NCBI RefSeq assembly: GCF_003097135.1
Contig: NZ_QEQL01000006.1
Location: forward strand, 186,001 to 250,000
Source of the DNA: Pseudomonas sp. URIL14HWK12:I12
GTDB taxonomy: Bacteria; Pseudomonadota; Gammaproteobacteria; Pseudomonadales; Pseudomonadaceae
Direction of reading: 5' to 3'
Length of the DNA stretch: 64,000 nucleotides
Both the position numbers and the translations under genes were made by a program. Position 1 is the stretch's first letter; each line of letters begins with the position of its first letter. The notes beneath the pieces are model-generated. The model searched no databases. It was not told where the DNA came from and was given only the letters and a program-made list of their open reading frames with translations. This document shows positions 7,928-17,412 of this stretch, piece by piece.

Positions 7928-9337
7928 TCAGGCCTCCTTGTGTTCGTGGCTGGCGGAAATCGGCCGGGCCGGTGTGCGGGCCTGGCCCGGGCCACCGCTG
8001 TGCTGGGCATCGCCTTCGTGAGGTTTGGGCCCTTTGCGCACCAGGCGCATCATGTAGCCGAAACCCACACCGAACAGCGAGAAGTACACCAGCACGAACA
8101 GCGCAAGGGTGATGCTCATCTGCACAGCGTCATGGTTGGAAGATGCGTCAGCGGTGCGCATCAACCCGTACACCACCCAGGGCTGGCGGCCGATCTCGGT
8201 AGTGAACCAGCCGGCAAGAATGGCGATCAGCCCCGCCGGGCCCATCCACAGGGCTACGCGCAAAAACGGCTTGCAGGTATAGAGCGTCCCGCGCCAGCGT
8301 AGCCAGGCACTGGCCACCCCCACCGCGATCATCAGCAGGCCCAGGCCCACCATTACCCGGAACGACCAGAACACGATGGTCGAATTAGGCCTGTCCTCGG
8401 GCGGGAACGATTTGAGCGCCGGGATCTGCCGGTCAAGGCTGTGGGTGAGGATGAGGCTGCCCAGATACGGCACCTCCAGCGCAAAGCGGGTCTTTTCGGC
8501 TTTCATGTCCGGCCAGCCGAACAGGATTAGCGGGCTGGGCTCACCCGGCACGTTGTCCCAATGCCCCTCGATCGCAGCAATCTTCGCCGGTTGATGCTCT
8601 AGGGTGTTCAGGCCATGCATGTCGCCCACGAAGGCCTGCACTGGGGCCACCAGCAGCGCCATCCACATCGCCATCGAGAACATCTTGCGCACCGGCGCGT
8701 TGTCGCGGCCGCGCAGCAGGTGCCAGGCCGCCGAGGCGCCGACGAAGAAGGCTGTTGCGACGAACGCAGCAATGGCCATGTGCATCAGGCGGTAAGGGAA
8801 CGAGGGGTTGAACACCACGGCAAACCAATCGACCGGGATGACTCGCCCGTCGACGATCTGGTAGCCCTGCGGGGTCTGCATCCAACTGTTGGAGGAAAGA
8901 ATCCAGAAGGTCGAGATCAAGGTGCCGATGGCCACCATGACCGTAGCGAAGAAGTGCAGCCCCCGCCCGACCCGGTTCCAGCCGAACAGCATCACGCCCA
9001 GAAAGCCGGCTTCCAGGAAGAACGCAGTGAGCACTTCGTAGGTCAGCAGCGGGCCGGTGACGGCACCGGCGAAGTCGGAGAAACCGCCCCAGTTGGTCCC
9101 GAACTCATAGGCCATGACCAGGCCGGAGACAACGCCCATGCCGAAATTGACCGCGAAGATCTTCGACCAGAAGTGGTAGAGATCGCGGTAGACCTGTTCG
9201 TTGGTCTTCAGCCACAGCCCTTCGAGCACCGCCAGGAAGCTGGCAAGGCCGATGGTGACGGCAGGGAAGAGAATGTGAAACGACACGGTGAAGGCAAATT
9301 GCATTCGGGCGAGATCTAACGCCTCTAAACCGAACAT
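7928..9337 (-). CDS. cioA: cyanide-insensitive quinol oxidase subunit I
   Basis: A 469-residue CydA-family subunit that oxidises ubiquinol and reduces oxygen to water. Haem-ligand regions are visible at VSFHILFP near the N-terminus and PYRLMHMAI mid-chain, and the conserved GRQPW lies near the C-terminus. The chain is shorter than E. coli CydA (522) because the loop carrying the quinol site is short. That is typical of the cyanide-insensitive CIO branch of Pseudomonas. A GGAG ribosome-binding site precedes ATG 9337. An ANR box lies 26 bases upstream of the start. Confidence 0.93.
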   Translation of the reverse strand: MFGLEALDLARMQFAFTVSFHILFPAVTIGLASFLAVLEGLWLKTNEQVYRDLYHFWSKIFAVNFGMGVVSGLVMAYEFGTNWGGFSDFAGAVTGPLLTYEVLTAFFLEAGFLGVMLFGWNRVGRGLHFFATVMVAIGTLISTFWILSSNSWMQTPQGYQIVDGRVIPVDWFAVVFNPSFPYRLMHMAIAAFVATAFFVGASAAWHLLRGRDNAPVRKMFSMAMWMALLVAPVQAFVGDMHGLNTLEHQPAKIAAIEGHWDNVPGEPSPLILFGWPDMKAEKTRFALEVPYLGSLILTHSLDRQIPALKSFPPEDRPNSTIVFWSFRVMVGLGLLMIAVGVASAWLRWRGTLYTCKPFLRVALWMGPAGLIAILAGWFTTEIGRQPWVVYGLMRTADASSNHDAVQMSITLALFVLVYFSLFGVGFGYMMRLVRKGPKPHEGDAQHSGGPGQARTPARPISASHEHKEA

Positions 9338-9362
9338 GGGCGGCTCCTCTCAGACAGGGGCA

Positions 9363-9376
9363 TTGATCGAGGTCAA
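9363..9376 (-). promoter_or_regulatory. ANR/FNR box upstream of cioAB
   Basis: The minus strand reads TTGAC-CTCG-ATCAA, which differs from the FNR/ANR consensus TTGAT-N4-ATCAA at one position. Its centre is 32 bases before the cioA start codon. That is too close for class II activation from -41.5, and suggests the site overlaps the promoter or start of transcription. This fits repression at low oxygen, which is established for cioAB in P. aeruginosa. Confidence 0.75.
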
Positions 9377-9552
9377 TGCGTTGACAAAGAGTAGACCTAA
9401 CAAGTGCACAGGTTTATGTGGTGGAACGACGCGCGGCACATTGCCTCACGGCCTTTACAAAATGAAAAATTCGTTAGCCAAGTAACTTCCTGAAACAAAC
9501 AAGTGATAGGCTCGCAGCACCCCATCGCACCTACACGGCTGTCATCGCGCCC

Positions 9553-10779
9553 ATGGCTTCGCCTACCCTCCTGCGGCATCACCGCCCGTTCCTGGCTTTC
9601 TGGCTGGCCAGAGTTTGCACCGCCAGCGCTTTTCAAATGCTCACTGTGGCCATTGGCTGGCACTTGTACCAGCTCACCAGCAATGTGCTCGACCTCGGGC
9701 TGGTAGGGCTGGTCGAGTTCGCGCCGCGTGTGCTGTTCATGCTGCATACCGGGCACGTGGCAGACCGCTATGACCGGCGCCGTGTGGCCGCGATCTGCCA
9801 GCTCCTGCAGGGGCTGGTGGCGCTGACATTGGTACTGTGCAGCCTGAACGACAGCGTGACGCGCAACCTGATCTTTCTCATGGCCTTCTGCCTGGGTAGC
9901 GCCCGGGCATTCGAGATGCCTACGACTCAGGCCCTGCTGCCCAACATCGTGCCGGCGGGGCTGTTCCCGCGCGCGGTGGCGGCCTCGGCATCGGCCATGC
10001 AGGCAGCCACCATCGTCGCCCCGGCCTTGGGCGGCTTTCTATATGCGCTTGGCAGCATGTGGGTCTATGCGCCGTCGGCGGTGCTTTACCTGCTTGCCAT
10101 CGGGCTGGTTTCGAGCCTGCCGGCGCGGGAAGGCCTGAACAAGGCGGGCAAGGCCACGCTGGATTCGCTGCTGGCCGGTATTCGCTTTATCCGTAGCCGG
10201 CCCGACATTCTCGGCGCCATTTCGCTGGACCTGTTCGCTGTGTTGCTGGGCGGCGCCACCGCGCTCTTGCCGGTGTTCGCCCGTGACATTCTGCTCACCG
10301 GCCCCTGGGGGCTGGGCATGCTGCGTTCGGCACCGGCAGTGGGCGCCCTGCTGATGTCGTTCTGGCTGTCTCGCTTTCCCATCGAGCGCAACGTCGGGCG
10401 GATCATGTTCGCAGGGGTCGGGGTATTCGGGGTGGCGACCATCGCCTTCGGGCTGTCGACCTCGTTCTGGTTCTCGTTGGCGGTGCTCGCCGTGCTGGGT
10501 GCGGCAGACATGATCAGCATGGTCATTCGCGGCGCCTTCGTTCAGCTTGAAACCCCTGACGAGATGCGCGGAAGGGTCAGTGCAGTCAACGGGCTGTTCA
10601 TCGGCGCCTCGAACCAGCTGGGGGAGTTCGAGTCCGGTGCCACCGCGCACTGGTTCGGCACCGTGCCAGCGGTGGTGCTGGGCGGGGTCGGCACCCTGGT
10701 GGTGTGCGGCACCTGGATCAAGCTGTTCCCCAGCCTCGCCCAGCGCGATCACATGCACCGGCCCGCGCCAGGTCAATAG
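9553..10779 (+). CDS. MFS transporter, EntS/MFS_3-like
   Basis: A 408-residue major facilitator protein with about 11-12 helices. The N-terminal FLAFWLARVCTASAFQM and the loop GHVADRYDRRRV (the MFS signature between helices 2 and 3) place it in the MFS_3 group with EntS-type exporters. Substrate is unknown. It stands alone between the divergent cioAB operon and ldhA, so context gives no function. ATG 9553 has only a weak ribosome-binding site. Confidence 0.78.
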   Translation: MASPTLLRHHRPFLAFWLARVCTASAFQMLTVAIGWHLYQLTSNVLDLGLVGLVEFAPRVLFMLHTGHVADRYDRRRVAAICQLLQGLVALTLVLCSLNDSVTRNLIFLMAFCLGSARAFEMPTTQALLPNIVPAGLFPRAVAASASAMQAATIVAPALGGFLYALGSMWVYAPSAVLYLLAIGLVSSLPAREGLNKAGKATLDSLLAGIRFIRSRPDILGAISLDLFAVLLGGATALLPVFARDILLTGPWGLGMLRSAPAVGALLMSFWLSRFPIERNVGRIMFAGVGVFGVATIAFGLSTSFWFSLAVLAVLGAADMISMVIRGAFVQLETPDEMRGRVSAVNGLFIGASNQLGEFESGATAHWFGTVPAVVLGGVGTLVVCGTWIKLFPSLAQRDHMHRPAPGQ

Positions 10780-10834
10780 CGCAGCGCGCAGGCTGGGTTA
10801 GGCTTGAGCCGTTACCCACCGCAAGGACGGCCCC

Positions 10835-11836
10835 ATGAAACTTGCCCTGTTCAGCGCTCAGCCATACGACGTGCGCAGCTTCGAACACGCCCTGGCAGGC
10901 GAATATGCCCGGGATGACCTGAGCGTCACCTACCTGCCTGCCGCCCTGGACCACGATACCGTGGCCCTTGCCGAAGGCTTCGACGCGGTGTGCGCCTTCG
11001 TCAACGATACCCTTGACGCGAGCGTGCTCGATGCACTCAAGGCCCACGGCGTACGTGCCGTGCTGCTGCGCTGCGCCGGCTTCAACCAGCTCGACCTGGA
11101 GCACGCTCAGCGCCTGGGCCTGTTCGTGGCGCGCGTACCGGCCTATTCACCGGAAGCAGTGGCTGAGCACACCCTGGCACTGATCATGGGGCTGAACCGG
11201 CGCATCCACCGCGCTTACAACCGCGTGCGCGAAGGCAACTTCATGCTTGAAGGGCTGCAGGGCTTCAACCTGCACGGCAAGGCGGTAGGTGTGGTCGGCA
11301 CCGGCCAGATCGGCCTTGCCGTAGCGCGCATCCTCAATGGCTTTGGTTGCAAGGTGCTGGGCTACGACCCTTTCCCGACCGATGCCTTCGATACCCTGGG
11401 CAGCTACGTGCCGCTGCCGGCCTTGCTGGAGCAGGCCGACGTGGTCACGCTGCACTGCCCGCTCAGCACCAGCACCCGCCACCTGATCGGCGCGTCGGCG
11501 CTGGCGGCGATGAAGCCGGGGGCAATGTTGGTCAACACCTCGCGCGGTGCACTGATCGATACCCAGGCGGTGATCGACGCCCTGAAAGCGCGCCATCTGG
11601 GGGCGCTGGCCATCGATGTGTACGAGCAGGAAAGCCAGCTGTTCTTTCAGGATTTGTCCAGCGATCGGATCGAAGACGAGGTGTTCCTGCGGCTGATGAG
11701 CTTCCCCAATGTGCTGATCACGGGGCATCAGGGGTTCTTCACGGTCGAGGCGCTGGCGCAGATCGCCGAGACCACGTTGGGGAATTTGCGGTGTTTTGCT
11801 CAAGGGGTGGCTTGCCCCAATGCGCTGACGGCTTGA
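10835..11836 (+). CDS. ldhA: fermentative D-lactate dehydrogenase
   Basis: A 333-residue NAD-dependent D-2-hydroxyacid dehydrogenase that interconverts pyruvate and D-lactate in the cytoplasm. The NAD-binding GTGQIG motif, the TLHCPLS segment, the NTSRGALIDT segment, the DVYEQE region and the catalytic HQGFFTVEAL near the end match LdhA of Pseudomonas and E. coli closely. An AAGGA lies a few bases before ATG 10835. No operon partner is evident, since the next gene begins 226 bases later. Confidence 0.9.
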   Translation: MKLALFSAQPYDVRSFEHALAGEYARDDLSVTYLPAALDHDTVALAEGFDAVCAFVNDTLDASVLDALKAHGVRAVLLRCAGFNQLDLEHAQRLGLFVARVPAYSPEAVAEHTLALIMGLNRRIHRAYNRVREGNFMLEGLQGFNLHGKAVGVVGTGQIGLAVARILNGFGCKVLGYDPFPTDAFDTLGSYVPLPALLEQADVVTLHCPLSTSTRHLIGASALAAMKPGAMLVNTSRGALIDTQAVIDALKARHLGALAIDVYEQESQLFFQDLSSDRIEDEVFLRLMSFPNVLITGHQGFFTVEALAQIAETTLGNLRCFAQGVACPNALTA

Positions 11837-12062
11837 TTTGCTTCCAAAGAGCAGCGTCGCACGGTAAGCCGCCCGCCCACGGGCCGAATAGGGCACTGGG
11901 CTTGAAGCTTTAAGCTCAGTGGCCCGATCGCCGCCCCGGTTTTTTCTTCCAGCCGGCGGCTCGCCGCTTCTACCTTTTGCTATCATGCGCGGCTTTTTCG
12001 CCCCCTGGCACAGGCTGTGCTTTGCTTGCCGGCGAAACCTCACCACCCTCCGGAGAACGGGC

Positions 12063-13358
12063 ATGCTCGAAAGGCTGTTCAAACTCAAGGCGCACGGCAC
12101 CGATGTGCGCACCGAAATCCTTGCCGGGCTGACCACCTTTCTGGCCATGGCCTACATCCTGTTCGTCAACCCCAGCATCCTGGGCAGCACGGGCATGGAC
12201 AAAGGCGCCCTGTTCGTCGCTACCTGCCTGGCCGCGGCCATCGGCTCGGCCGTGATGGGCCTGATCGCCAACTACCCCATCGCCCTCGCCCCGGGCATGG
12301 GCCTGAACGCTTTCTTCACCTATACCGTGGTGCTGCACATGGGCCACAGCTGGCAGGTGGCGCTGGGGGCGGTGTTTATCTCGGCGGTGTGCTTTTTCCT
12401 GCTGTCGGTGCTGCGTATCCGCGAATGGATCGTCAACAGCATCCCGCTGCCCCTGCGCTCGGCGATTGCCGCCGGCATTGGCTTGTTCCTGGCCCTGATC
12501 GCCCTGCAGAACGCCGGTATCGTGGTCGACAACCCTGCCACCCTGGTCGGCCTGGGTGACCTCAAGCAGCCGGGCGCTGTGCTGGCAGCGCTGGGCTTCA
12601 TCCTGATCGTCGGCCTGGAAGCCCTACGAGTGCGGGGCGCCGTGCTGATCGGCATCCTGGCAATCACCGTGGTGTCGATCCTGCTGGGCTACAGCCGCTT
12701 CAAGGGCATAACGGCCATGCCGCCGTCGTTGGCACCCACCTTTCTGCAGCTCGACATCAAGGGCGCGCTGGACATCGGCCTGGTGAGCGTGATTTTCGCC
12801 TTCCTGTTCGTCGACCTGTTCGACAACTCCGGCACCCTGATCGGCGTGGCCAAGCGCGCGGGGCTGATGGGCAAGGACGGCCATATGCCGAACATGGGCC
12901 GGGCTTTGATTGCTGACTCCACCGCCGCCATGGCCGGCTCGCTGCTGGGCACTTCGACCACGACCAGCTACATCGAATCGGCCGCAGGCGTAAGCGCAGG
13001 CGGGCGCACCGGGCTCACCGCCTGCGTGGTGGCGGTGCTGTTCCTGCTGGCGCTGTTCTTCTCGCCGCTTGCCGATAGTGTGCCCGCCTACGCCACCGCC
13101 CCGGCGCTGCTGTTCGTGGCCGTGCTGATGATATCCGGCCTGGCCGAAATCAACTGGGACGACATCACCGAGGCGGCCCCGGTGGCCGCTACGGCGCTGG
13201 CCATGCCCTTTACCTATTCGATCGCCAATGGCATCGCTTTCGGGTTCATCGCCTGGACAGGCATGAAATTGGCCAGCGGCAAGGGCCGGGAGCTGAACCC
13301 GGCGCTGGTGATTCTGTCAGTGCTGTTCGTGATCAAGCTGGGATGGTTCAACGCATGA
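12063..13358 (+). CDS. NCS2 guanine/hypoxanthine-type permease
   Basis: A 431-residue proton-coupled nucleobase transporter of the AzgA-like branch of NCS2. It starts MLERLFKLKAHGTDVRTEI; a GGAGAA site precedes this start, and the 48 codons upstream are non-protein-like. Diagnostic stretches are GLTTFLAMAYILFVNP, YPIALAPGMGLNAFF and GTSTTTSYIESAAGVSAGGRT. The family takes up guanine, hypoxanthine or adenine, and I cannot tell which. Its stop overlaps the trmA start as ATGA, so the two are co-transcribed. Confidence 0.85.
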   Translation: MLERLFKLKAHGTDVRTEILAGLTTFLAMAYILFVNPSILGSTGMDKGALFVATCLAAAIGSAVMGLIANYPIALAPGMGLNAFFTYTVVLHMGHSWQVALGAVFISAVCFFLLSVLRIREWIVNSIPLPLRSAIAAGIGLFLALIALQNAGIVVDNPATLVGLGDLKQPGAVLAALGFILIVGLEALRVRGAVLIGILAITVVSILLGYSRFKGITAMPPSLAPTFLQLDIKGALDIGLVSVIFAFLFVDLFDNSGTLIGVAKRAGLMGKDGHMPNMGRALIADSTAAMAGSLLGTSTTTSYIESAAGVSAGGRTGLTACVVAVLFLLALFFSPLADSVPAYATAPALLFVAVLMISGLAEINWDDITEAAPVAATALAMPFTYSIANGIAFGFIAWTGMKLASGKGRELNPALVILSVLFVIKLGWFNA

Positions 13359-14443
13359 GTGGCACTGCTTTCAGCCCGGCCGACTATCAAGCGCAGCTCG
13401 GCGAGAAGGCCGAGCGCCTGCGCGAGCTGCTGGCACCGTTTGGTGCGCCGCCGGCGCAGGTGTTCGATTCGCCCCGTGAGCACTACCGCCTGCGCGCCGA
13501 ATTTCGCCTGTGGCGCGAAGATGAGCAACGCCACTACGCCATGTTCGCCCCCGGCGAGAAACACACGCCGATCCTGATCGAGCGATTTCCCATCGCCAGC
13601 GAAGCGATCAACGCTTTGATGCCACGGCTGAAAGCGGCCTGGCAGGCTGACCCGGCACTGGGCTTTAAGCTATTTCAGGTGGAGTTCCTGACCACTCTGG
13701 CCGGCGACGCGATGATCACCCTGTGCTACCACCGGCCCCTGGACGAAGCGTGGGAGCAGGCGGCGCGGCCGCTGGCCGAGCAGCTGGGTGTGAGCCTGAT
13801 CGGCCGCTCCAAGGGCAAACGCCTGGTCGTAGGCCGCGACTACGCCAACGAAACCCTGCACGTCGCCGGCCGCGCGTTTCATTATCGCCAGCCCGAGGGC
13901 GCGTTCACCCAGCCCAACGGGCAGGTGTGCCAGAAGATGCTCGCCTGGGCGTACGAAGCGCTCGGCGAGCGCGACGACGACCTGCTGGAGCTTTACTGCG
14001 GCAACGGCAACTTCACCCTGCCGCTGGCGACCCGGGTGCGGCGGGTGTTGGCCACCGAGATCAGCAAGACGAGCGTGAACGCCGCCTTGCACAACCTTGC
14101 GGCCAACGAGGTGGAAAACGTGCGCCTGGTGCGCCTATCGGCAGAGGAGCTGACCCAGGCGCTGAACGAGGTACGCCCCTTCCGCCGCCTTGAAGGTATC
14201 GACCTGAAAAGCTACGACTTCGGCACGATCTTCGTCGACCCGCCGCGTGCCGGGATGGACCCGGACACCTGCGAGCTGGCGCGCCGCTTCGAGCGCATCC
14301 TGTACATCTCTTGCAACCCGGAAACTTTGGCGGCCAACATCGCTCAATTGCACGACACCCACCGCATCGAGCGCTGCGCGCTGTTCGACCAGTTCCCCTA
14401 CACCCACCACATGGAAGCTGGGGTGATGCTGGTACGGCGCTGA
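13355..14443 (+). CDS. trmA: tRNA (uracil-54-C5)-methyltransferase
   Basis: A 362-residue SAM-dependent enzyme that makes ribothymidine at position 54 of tRNA. Visible motifs are ELYCGNGNFTLPLA (SAM binding), FVDPPRAGMD, and the catalytic cysteine segment ILYISCNPETLAANI. I choose ATG 13355 (MSGTAFSPADYQ), which overlaps the permease stop by four bases. The longer frame adds only four residues. TrmA in related Pseudomonas has nearly this length. Confidence 0.93.
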   Translation: MSGTAFSPADYQAQLGEKAERLRELLAPFGAPPAQVFDSPREHYRLRAEFRLWREDEQRHYAMFAPGEKHTPILIERFPIASEAINALMPRLKAAWQADPALGFKLFQVEFLTTLAGDAMITLCYHRPLDEAWEQAARPLAEQLGVSLIGRSKGKRLVVGRDYANETLHVAGRAFHYRQPEGAFTQPNGQVCQKMLAWAYEALGERDDDLLELYCGNGNFTLPLATRVRRVLATEISKTSVNAALHNLAANEVENVRLVRLSAEELTQALNEVRPFRRLEGIDLKSYDFGTIFVDPPRAGMDPDTCELARRFERILYISCNPETLAANIAQLHDTHRIERCALFDQFPYTHHMEAGVMLVRR

Positions 14444-14530
14444 CGTTTTTTTCACATTGCGCTGACTCTTCCCCGACCTCTCCCACCGCATGCTCCCGCC
14501 GGTTTTTACCCACTGGCCAGGAGCATGCCC

Positions 14531-15223
14531 ATGCTGGCAACCGCGTTCATCACCCGCCGCCGCGTTCCGCTGCTCCTGGTCGTCGCCCTGTCTCTGGCAG
14601 CCGTAGCCGGTGCAAGCCTGGCCGGGCATCGCCATTCCCATGCCCACGCCGCCTCGCCATTGGCCGTTTCGGGCCCGGCACACCAGACCGAATGGGCACG
14701 CTCGGTCGACCCGTCCATCAACCTGTTCCAGATGAGCCCGGTGCTCTATCGCAGTGGTTTGCCCAGCGATGACCGTGATTCGCAGCTCAAGGCGCTGGGT
14801 GTGCGCACCGTGATCAGCTTCATCAAGGACGACGACCACGCGTGGGTAAAAGACCCGAGCATTCGCCTGTATAGCCAACCAATGCACGCCGATCGCGTCA
14901 GCGACGACGAAATCCTGCAAGCCTTGCGAACGGTGCGTGCCGCTCAGGCCCAAGGCCCGGTACTGATCCACTGCAAACACGGCAATAACCGCACCGGCAT
15001 CGTCGCGGCCATGTACCGCATCACCTTCGAGGGCTGGAGCCGGGAGGCGGCGCTGGCTGAAATGCAGAACAATGGCTTCGGCACCGAGGACGACATGACC
15101 GAAGCGGTCGACTATCTCCAGCGTGCCGACATCGACGCCATTCGTGTCGCCCTGGCCAATGGCTCGCCCTGTGCCCACGGGATGTCATGGTGCGGGGTCA
15201 AGGAACAGCTGGGCATGCTCTGA
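14531..15223 (+). CDS. exported dual-specificity/tyrosine phosphatase-like protein
   Basis: A 230-residue protein with an N-terminal signal or anchor helix (RRVPLLLVVALSLAAVAGASLA) and a phosphatase domain. The active-site loop HCKHGNNRTG fits the CX5R motif of cysteine phosphatases, and an Asp-rich KDDDHAW segment lies earlier, where a general acid could sit. An AGGAG 7 bases before 14531 favours this start over ATG 14525. It would act in the periplasm. The substrate is unknown. The fold resembles the DSP/Siw14-like group, and a phosphoinositide or inositol-phosphate substrate is also possible. Confidence 0.75.
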   Translation: MLATAFITRRRVPLLLVVALSLAAVAGASLAGHRHSHAHAASPLAVSGPAHQTEWARSVDPSINLFQMSPVLYRSGLPSDDRDSQLKALGVRTVISFIKDDDHAWVKDPSIRLYSQPMHADRVSDDEILQALRTVRAAQAQGPVLIHCKHGNNRTGIVAAMYRITFEGWSREAALAEMQNNGFGTEDDMTEAVDYLQRADIDAIRVALANGSPCAHGMSWCGVKEQLGML

Positions 15224-15262
15224 ATTGCCGAAGGCGGCAGGCGATGCGATACTGCCGCCACT

Positions 15263-15976
15263 GTGAACCATTCTCAAATAAACTCATCGAACCCGCCTCG
15301 CCTGCTGTTGGTCGAAGACGACCCGACGCTGTGCGCGGCCATGGGCGAACACCTGCATCAGCGCCAGTTCAGCCTCCGGCAGTGCCGTGACGGCTCGCAA
15401 GCGCTGGCCATCGCGTTGAGCGAGCCCTTCGACCTGATCCTGCTGGACATCCTGCTGCCCGGGCTGAACGGCCTGGCGCTGCTCCGCCAACTGCGCACAG
15501 GCTGCAATGTGCCGGTGATGCTGATGTCGGCACTCGGTGCCGAGCAGGATCGCATCACAGGCTTCACCCAGGGCGCCGACGATTACTTGCCCAAGCCCTT
15601 CAGCCTCGCCGAGCTGGACGCCCGCATCGATGCGCTGCTGCGCCGCGCGGCGTTGTACCGGGCCGCCGCGCCAGTGTCCTGCCTGAACCTGGTGTTCGAC
15701 GAGCACCGGCATGAGGTCAGCTATCAGGGCCGCTGCGCCGGCCTGACCCACTCCGAATACCGCTTGCTGTGCGTGTTGCGCGACCACCTGGGCACAGCAC
15801 TGAGCAAACCGTTTCTCTATCAGCAGGTGCTGCACCGCGCCTATACTCGCCTCGACCGCGGGCTGGACGTGCATGTCTGCAACCTGCGGCGCAAGCTTGG
15901 CCAGATCGGCCGGGCCGACCTCCAGTTGCTGGCTATACGTAACCAGGGCTACCAGCTCACTCTCAAGGCCTGCTGA
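15263..15976 (+). CDS. pfeR: OmpR-family response regulator (PfeR-like)
   Basis: A 237-residue two-component regulator. The receiver domain (residues about 12-125) has the acidic pair VEDD, the phospho-acceptor in LILLDILLPG and the conserved Lys in LPKPF. The winged-helix output domain (residues about 140-235) ends with the usual AIRNQGYQLTL. The start is GTG 15263. It is directly followed by its kinase and then by a FepA/PfeA-type receptor gene, the order of pfeR-pfeS-pfeA in P. aeruginosa. The symbol rests on that synteny. Confidence 0.8.
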   Translation: MNHSQINSSNPPRLLLVEDDPTLCAAMGEHLHQRQFSLRQCRDGSQALAIALSEPFDLILLDILLPGLNGLALLRQLRTGCNVPVMLMSALGAEQDRITGFTQGADDYLPKPFSLAELDARIDALLRRAALYRAAAPVSCLNLVFDEHRHEVSYQGRCAGLTHSEYRLLCVLRDHLGTALSKPFLYQQVLHRAYTRLDRGLDVHVCNLRRKLGQIGRADLQLLAIRNQGYQLTLKAC

Positions 15977-17317
15977 ATGAAAACCCGCCACTCGCTGCTG
16001 TGGAAGCTCGCTCTGCTGCAGGTCGGCTTCTGCCTCCTACTGGCCTGGCTGCTCTACAGCTGGGGGCTGGAGGTTGAGCGCAGCACCTATTTCCTTTCAT
16101 CGAGCGAGCGCCAGTACCTGGCCGACTACGCCGCCGAGGCCGAAGACACCTGGGAACACCAGGGCGCACCGGGGCTGGAGCGCTGGCGCCAGGCGCTGCA
16201 GGCGCGTGAGCACACCTGGGCTGCCGTGCTCGGCCCTCGCCTGCAAAGCCTTACCGCGAACCCGTTGAGTGATGACGAGATCGCCCACTTGACCTTCATG
16301 CGCAAACTCGACTGGCCCATGAGCAAACGCCTGAAGGACGAACTGCCCTTTGTCAGCATCGACTTTCCGCGCCACCCCGAAGACGGCCGCCTGGTATTGC
16401 AACTGCCGGAACGGCTGCTGCCCAGAGGGGTGACCATGACCACCTACGCGCTGACCCACGGGCTGGTGCCAGCGCTGCTGGCGCTAGGGCTGGGCCTGCT
16501 GCTCTACAGGCTGCTGGTGGCGCCACTGGCCGACCTGCGCGAACGCGCCAATGCGCTGCGCGCCGACAACCTCGACAGCCCCGCCTACAGCCACCTGGCA
16601 CAACGCCGGGACGAACTGGGCGAGCTGGCCCAGGCCTTCGAACACATGGCCACGCGAGTACGCCAGGGCCTGACGCAACAGCGCCAGCTGCTGCGCACAC
16701 TCAGCCACGAGATCCGCACCCCGCTGGCACGCCTGCGCATTGCCGGCGACAGCCCAATAGGCGAAGTAGCCTTGCGTGAGCGCCTGGGCCATGAGGTCGA
16801 CAACATGCAACGGCTGGTAGACGACTCGTTGAGCCTGGCCTGGCTCGATACCGAACGCCCACAGTTGGCGGCCGAGCCGGTGATAGTGGCTTCAGTGTGG
16901 GAAGCACTGGTGGCTGATGCCTGCTTCGAACTCGGTTGGGCCGCACAACGCCTACCTTGCGAGCTGGATGAGCACTGCGTGGTGCGGGTGCATCTGGACA
17001 GCTTTGCCCAGGCGCTGGAAAACCTGCTTCGTAATGCCATGCGCCACTCCCCTGAAGGCGGCGTGGTGCGCCTGGCCGGCGCCCGCGAAGGTGATGCCTG
17101 GCACCTGACGGTGACCGATCAGGGCCCAGGCGTAGCGGAGCACGACCTGGAGCGGATCTTCGAGCCTTATCTTCGGCTCGATGGCACCGAAGGCCAGGGC
17201 TTTGGGCTGGGCCTGAGCATCGCCCGCAAAGCGATCGCGCTGCAGGGCGGCCAACTGTGGGCCAGCCGGGCCGAACCTGGGCTGCGCATGCACTTGAGGG
17301 TTCCGGCGCAGTGTTAA
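15977..17317 (+). CDS. pfeS: sensor histidine kinase (PfeS-like)
   Basis: A 446-residue membrane kinase: helix 1 at about residues 10-30, a periplasmic sensor of about 125 residues, helix 2 at about 160-180, HAMP, and a HisKA domain with LRTLSHEIRTPLARLRI (phospho-acceptor His). The ATP-binding domain has the N box LLRNAMRHSPEGG, G1 DQGPGV and G2 GFGLGLSIA. It begins immediately after the regulator stop (TGA ATG). By analogy with PfeS it would sense the ferric catecholate siderophore in the periplasm and activate the receptor gene downstream. Confidence 0.8.
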   Translation: MKTRHSLLWKLALLQVGFCLLLAWLLYSWGLEVERSTYFLSSSERQYLADYAAEAEDTWEHQGAPGLERWRQALQAREHTWAAVLGPRLQSLTANPLSDDEIAHLTFMRKLDWPMSKRLKDELPFVSIDFPRHPEDGRLVLQLPERLLPRGVTMTTYALTHGLVPALLALGLGLLLYRLLVAPLADLRERANALRADNLDSPAYSHLAQRRDELGELAQAFEHMATRVRQGLTQQRQLLRTLSHEIRTPLARLRIAGDSPIGEVALRERLGHEVDNMQRLVDDSLSLAWLDTERPQLAAEPVIVASVWEALVADACFELGWAAQRLPCELDEHCVVRVHLDSFAQALENLLRNAMRHSPEGGVVRLAGAREGDAWHLTVTDQGPGVAEHDLERIFEPYLRLDGTEGQGFGLGLSIARKAIALQGGQLWASRAEPGLRMHLRVPAQC

Positions 17318-17341
17318 GAAAGTTAATGCGCTTTACTCTCA

Positions 17342-17361
17342 AATAGCATTCAATATCATTC
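17342..17361 (-). promoter_or_regulatory. possible Fur box before the siderophore receptor gene
   Basis: Read on the minus strand this A/T-rich stretch is GAATGATATTGAATGCTATT. It partly matches the GATAAT-type hexamer repeats of Fur sites and lies about 50 bases before the receptor start. The match is imperfect, so this is a tentative call supported mainly by the gene it precedes. Confidence 0.4.
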
Positions 17362-17412
17362 GTGATCGCTTCAGGCCTGCCCTTTGCTGGCCTGCCGTTT
17401 TCGGAGATCACC

